Assembly (NCBI GenBank): GCA_024741835.1
Contig: JAENRP010000008.1
Span: forward strand, 275,750 to 339,749
From: Diplocarpon mali
Lineage: Eukaryota; Ascomycota; Leotiomycetes; Helotiales; Drepanopezizaceae
Direction of reading: 5' to 3'
Length of the DNA: 64,000 nucleotides
A program made the translations under genes and the position numbers. Below, in pieces: positions 59,889 to 64,000 of the stretch. The notes under the pieces were generated by a model that was not told the DNA's origin, did no database searches, and worked only from the letters and a program-made list of their open reading frames with translations. How positions within the stretch are numbered: position 1 is the first letter of the stretch; every line of letters starts with the position of its first letter.

Positions 59889-62800
59889 ATGGATGCTCTC
59901 GACGACGAGCAGGATATCCACCTTGAGCGGGCAGCGCCCAGTCTTCTCGCAGATCTAGGGGAATCTCTGGGGCCATTCCTGAAGAGGTCTGGCCGTATTC
60001 GCCGAAATGTTCATCTCGCAGATACAGATCGGCTCGTGAACCTCGTAAGCTGCCGTTTTCCCACTTTTGACTCGCCTACTAATTTTCCCAGCTCGAACCC
60101 TTCCAGGAGCTCCCCCAACTTCTCGATCCGCACCTCAAGACATTCGTACCTCTCCTGGCTGGGACATTTATCGAATGTCTCCAAGTCCCTCAGAAGAAAC
60201 CAACTGATACCCACCTCTTAATGCCACTTCCCAAGGCTATATGCAAGCTGCTGTACACGTTCTGTAAGATTCGAGGAGAGAAAGTTGTCGTACAATTTTT
60301 AAGCACAGAGACAAGGCATCTCGAGTTGCTTCTCTCTGCCCTAGAGATAGGAAGTGAAGACAAGGGCCACACTTCAAGCACGGTATGGGGCTGGGAGGAA
60401 CGATACATCACACTCCTCTGGCTCTCGCAGCTGCTCCTCGTTCCCTTCGACCTTGCAAGTATCTCATCTCACGGCACAGAGGACAATGTGGAGTTGCACA
60501 TACCCAGTCTCGTAATTCCGCCCAACGTTCCAGCGGTAACGTTGAGAGTCATTTCATTAGCCGTTCGTTATCTTTCGTCATCTGGCAAAGAGAGAGATGC
60601 CGCCAAAATCCTTCTGGTGCGGGCCGCTTTGCGGCCGGATATGCAGCAAGTGGGTGTTCTCCAGGCATTGGTTGAATGGGCTCTCTCTTGCCTAAACCCT
60701 ACCTCAAACCTCCAAAGCTCGCCTTACTACTACATCGGAATTCTTTCTTTCCTCGCTGGGATGCTTGTTTCGTCGAGTGGGACTCCTAATATGCTGCAAT
60801 ATGTGTCTCGTATTTCCAATATCACCAGGAACCAGGATGACATGCCGAGCACTATTTTGGACGCCATCAAGAAATCAGCCGTGTCCCGCAAAATTATAAT
60901 CAAGATCTTGCGTGCCATTGCGTTGCTTGAACTTTCGAATCCGCATCTGACGGACTTGGACCGTGTCCAAACTCTGATAGGTGACCTGCTGGACTCTCTC
61001 GAAGACCCGGCTACCCCAGTCCGGCTGGCTGCTAGCAAGGCTCTCAGCATCATTACACTCAAGCTCGATTCTGATATGGCGTCTCAAGTAGTAGATGTGG
61101 TTCTCGATACATTTCATGGAACTTACAGAACTGAGAAAGGCATCCCGAATGTTTCTGGTGTCAAGCCATTCCAGTGGCATGGTCTCGTCTTGACATTCTC
61201 GCAACTATTATATCGTCGTTCCATCCAATTGGAACGCCTTGCCCCTGTCTTAAGCGCCCTTCGCTTGGCTTTGTCATTCGAAAAACGCACCGCAACATCG
61301 GCCACATCGACAGGAACTAATGTTCGAGACGCAGCAAATTTTGGTATCTGGGCGCTCGCGAGGAGATATTCAACAGCGGAGCTGGAAAAAATTAACTTGG
61401 AGCCAATCAATAGCGGCTTGAACAAGCTCCAGCCCGCCCTACAGACTCTTGCTATTGATCTTATTATCTCTGGGTCATTGGATCCAGTTGGGAATGTCCG
61501 TCGTGGCTCTTCGGCTGCGTTACAAGAATTGATTGGACGAAACCCAGGCACAATCCGCGAGGGAATCAAGGCTGTGCAGATCGTCGACTATCATGCAATA
61601 GCACTTCGGTCGAGGGCCGTGAGAGAAGTTACCATCGAAGCCGCTTCGCTTTCAGAAGCCTACTACCATGGCCTTTTGCGAGCACTGATGGGCTGGCGGG
61701 GCGTGAAGGACAGAGATGCTGCTGCTAGAAGTGTCGCCGCCTCCGCGGTTGGAAAGCTTGTCTGGGCCAAGAGGCTTCGAACTCAAGAGCAGAGGTCGCA
61801 GTACCGAGCAACATTGAAAAGTATCTTCGGAATGATGAAGCCTCTTGGAATTCGGGACGGCGATGAGCGTCATGGATTGATTCTTTGCCTGGCAGCTATT
61901 ATTAGCCCTTTCACAGAGGAGACTTTTCACGGTCCGAGTGGTGAACGGCTTGACACAGCCATGTCAGTACTTGAAATTACCGGCAACATCCTGAGTTACG
62001 TCAATGACAAGTGGCCCACTATCAGTAACCAACTCTTGATCGCACAAGCAACCTCTCAGTTGTTTCTAGCCACGAGCGGATTGTTGAGGCTCGATAACAT
62101 TGAAACCACTTTACAAGTTCGCGTAATCTCGGGCCAATTGGCGGCTATGGATAAGTTCATTGTCATTGGAGGCTCTTCTGCCAGTATCATCTCAGATGCC
62201 GCTGCAGACCTCTTAACACTGGTCGACGAGGCCAAGAAGGACATGCTTATCAAGCAGTACATTTACAACTCCAAGACATTCCCTAAAGGCCGGCACGCTT
62301 CATCAAATGGCGCATACCTGCAAACACTTTTCAAAATATTTCCCTTGGCATCTCTACATCAAAAATCCATTATCACCACAATCCAGGAAATCTGGGCCGA
62401 GGATGCAGATATCGAGACGCGAGTCGAGTTACTCCGATGCCTTGGAACCAGTCACATTTTTCACAATAACCTAGATCCATTCTTCAGCCTTGTCGAGGAA
62501 GGATTGGATGACTTCACCACGAACGCTCAAGGAGACGTTGGTTCCAAGGTCCGCATCGAAGCAGCAAAGGTTGTTCGTGTTATTTGGGAGACAGCAGACA
62601 GTTCTGCAGAGAAGCTGGGGATTAGAAACAGGCTTTGCGGAAGGACACTCCGGACCGCAGCAGAGAAGCTAGACAAAGTTCGACGACAGGGGCAGCGATG
62701 TTTACTTCTTGATCAGTCTGCTTGCCCCACCCCCAATCTCGCAATCCATGCTAATGAAAAAAACAGTGACGAGATCTCCAGTCTGCAATCCCTCGATCCC

Positions 62801-63430
62801 TCGTCAACTTCTTATTTCCTCAACTTACTTTACATCCAGCTCCTTCCTTGGTTCACAACCTCTCCGCATGCATCCTTGTGGTCCAAAACCCTTCTCTCTG
62901 GCTATGTGACATCGGCAGACACCGGCGCATCAAATCTCGTCTCCGCATCCCGCTCCGCCCTACTCTCTTTCTGCGAAGCCTCGCTTCCGAATATCTGTTT
63001 GACCAGCCAAACCCTTTTTCTTATTATCAAATCCACTGTGCAGAGCACCAATGACCGGATACTAGTTTCTGCTCTTGAGGTAGTTAAATTTCTGTTTGAT
63101 ATGGGGATCATGCAACAAAGCAATATTGAGTGGAGCAGTTTCTATTTCTGGGTGCAGAAGGCGCATTACCAGAGTGCGAATATTCGCAAGATTGAGATTT
63201 GTGTTCGGATTTATGGAGCTTTGAGCGAGCTTAAGGCTGGCGGCAGTATCGAAAAGAAGGCGACACAGAGGTTGCTTAGTATGTTGGTGCATCGATATCC
63301 GAGCGTGAGGGGTGTTGTGGCCGATGAGCTCTGGGCCAGGAGGGAGATACAGGGACTGAAGGGTGTGGATTGGGGAATTGCGAAGAGAGAGGATGTTGAG
63401 GTTTTGCGTCAAGTGGCAGTGATTGAATAA
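59889..63430 (+). CDS. Tubulin-folding cofactor D (TBCD; Alp1/Cin1), 1,164 aa
   Basis: Exons 59,889-60,044 and 60,092-63,430; the 47-nt intron has a CTACTAAT branch site and joins DRLVNL to LEPFQELPQLLDPHL in frame. Cofactor D binds beta-tubulin released by the chaperonin and, with cofactors C and E, forms the complex that assembles alpha/beta-tubulin; yeast Cin1 and fission yeast Alp1 are the counterparts. The protein is an all-helical HEAT-repeat solenoid (for example DLLDSLEDPATPVRLAASKAL and NVRRGSSAALQELIG). N-terminal PQLLDPHL...PLLAGTFIECLQ and the KICKLLYTFCKIRG segment are characteristic, and the C-terminal third carries the cofactor D domain (KVRIEAAKVVRVIWETA, KLDKVRRQGQRCLL). Length fits the family (about 1,200). 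It is the last gene before the telomere. Confidence 0.92.
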
Positions 63431-63891
63431 TTATAATAACATACAATACAACTGTTCTATAGAAGTTAATATTCAAGCTGAAGTGAATCATGGCAGAAAA
63501 TATTTTCATTTAATTGGGAATCTACTCAGCAACACCATACAATCTTGCAGCAATGCGTCGCGGTGGAAAGTCAAATAGTTACTCGTAGCACATAACTAAG
63601 TCACAATATTTTCCTATCTGTACTCAATATTTACAGCGCCGCCGAGACCCTGCAAGTCACTAAATAAAAGGCCGAAGATTTTGAATTATTCTTCCAATAA
63701 ATCAAGATTATTTGATCTTTTTTTCGCATGATTATATCAACATATTGAAGGTGACACTAAGAGCTTGTGTTAAATACCAAAAGCACTTGTACCATTCGGT
63801 TTGAATCAAGTGGCTTACCTGGCCTCTTATTGAAAGAGACTTTCAAAATTTAGATCAGCTAAAAGGCGCTGCTCTCAATAGAAGCTCTCAG
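63431..63891. other. Spacer between the last gene and the telomere
   Basis: About 460 bases, AT-rich, including the cofactor D 3' region. It contains no subtelomeric helicase, satellite or interstitial telomere repeat. Confidence 0.8.
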
Positions 63892-64000
63892 TTAGGGTTA
63901 GGGTTAGGGTTAGGGTTAGGGTTAGGGTTAGGGTTAGGGTTAGGGTTAGGGTTAGGGTTAGGGTTAGGGTTAGGGTTAGGGTTAGGGTTAGGGTTAGGGT
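63892..64000 (+). repeat. Telomere repeats (TTAGGG)n, right chromosome end
   Basis: Eighteen perfect TTAGGG units run to the end of the window. The G-rich strand points 5' to 3' outward, so this is a true right-hand terminus and not an interstitial array in the opposite sense. The junction reads CTCTCAG|TTAGGG. Confidence 0.98.

Noticed and set aside
40425..63430. A secondary-metabolite cluster near the telomere
   Set aside because: The hydrolase and dehydrogenase lie among housekeeping genes, on different strands, with no synthase, transporter or pathway regulator.

Overview
This window is the right-hand end of a chromosome from a filamentous ascomycete (Pezizomycotina). The last 109 bases are uninterrupted TTAGGG repeats. 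The genes are interrupted by short introns (44-98 nt, GT...AG, with CTAAC/CTGAC-like branch sites). The transposon block carries a heavy C-to-T (G-to-A) load concentrated at CpA/TpG, the signature of repeat-induced point mutation (RIP). The species cannot be read from the sequence.

Bases 1 to about 38,640 are a block of decayed, nested LTR retrotransposons with no intact host gene. The nesting can be read base by base. A Ty3/Gypsy element (20,697-36,028; 252-bp LTRs; target duplication TAAGC) sits in the gag part of an older Ty1/Copia element. It was itself entered by a second Copia element (22,754-28,938; 195-bp LTRs; duplication TTTCC) and by a 2.0-kb non-coding LTR element (30,013-32,046; 318-bp LTRs; duplication GTAG). 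A sister copy of the Gypsy element fills 1-4,604, and two other Gypsy families lie at 5-11 kb and 11-14.5 kb. A 23-bp near-palindromic motif, found at least 24 times, recurs inside several of these unrelated elements and is the most unusual signal in the window.

From about 38.6 kb the base composition changes abruptly to ordinary coding sequence. Eight genes follow: a polytopic membrane protein (+), a small Myb/SANT-like nuclear protein (+), the HtrA-family protease Nma111 (+), a large F-box protein (-), a thioredoxin plus transglutaminase-like protein (-), an alpha/beta hydrolase (+), a short-chain dehydrogenase (-) and tubulin-folding cofactor D (+). These are mostly conserved housekeeping or enzyme genes, not the secreted or secondary-metabolite genes often seen near fungal telomeres. 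They form no obvious pathway cluster.

The cofactor D stop codon lies only about 460 bases from the first telomere repeat, with no subtelomeric helicase or satellite between. The repeat island is therefore on the centromere side of the gene block, and the telomere may have been added to a broken end. Exon boundaries were worked out by hand from reading frame, splice consensus and protein continuity. Transposon boundaries marked as approximate rest on degenerate protein traces.
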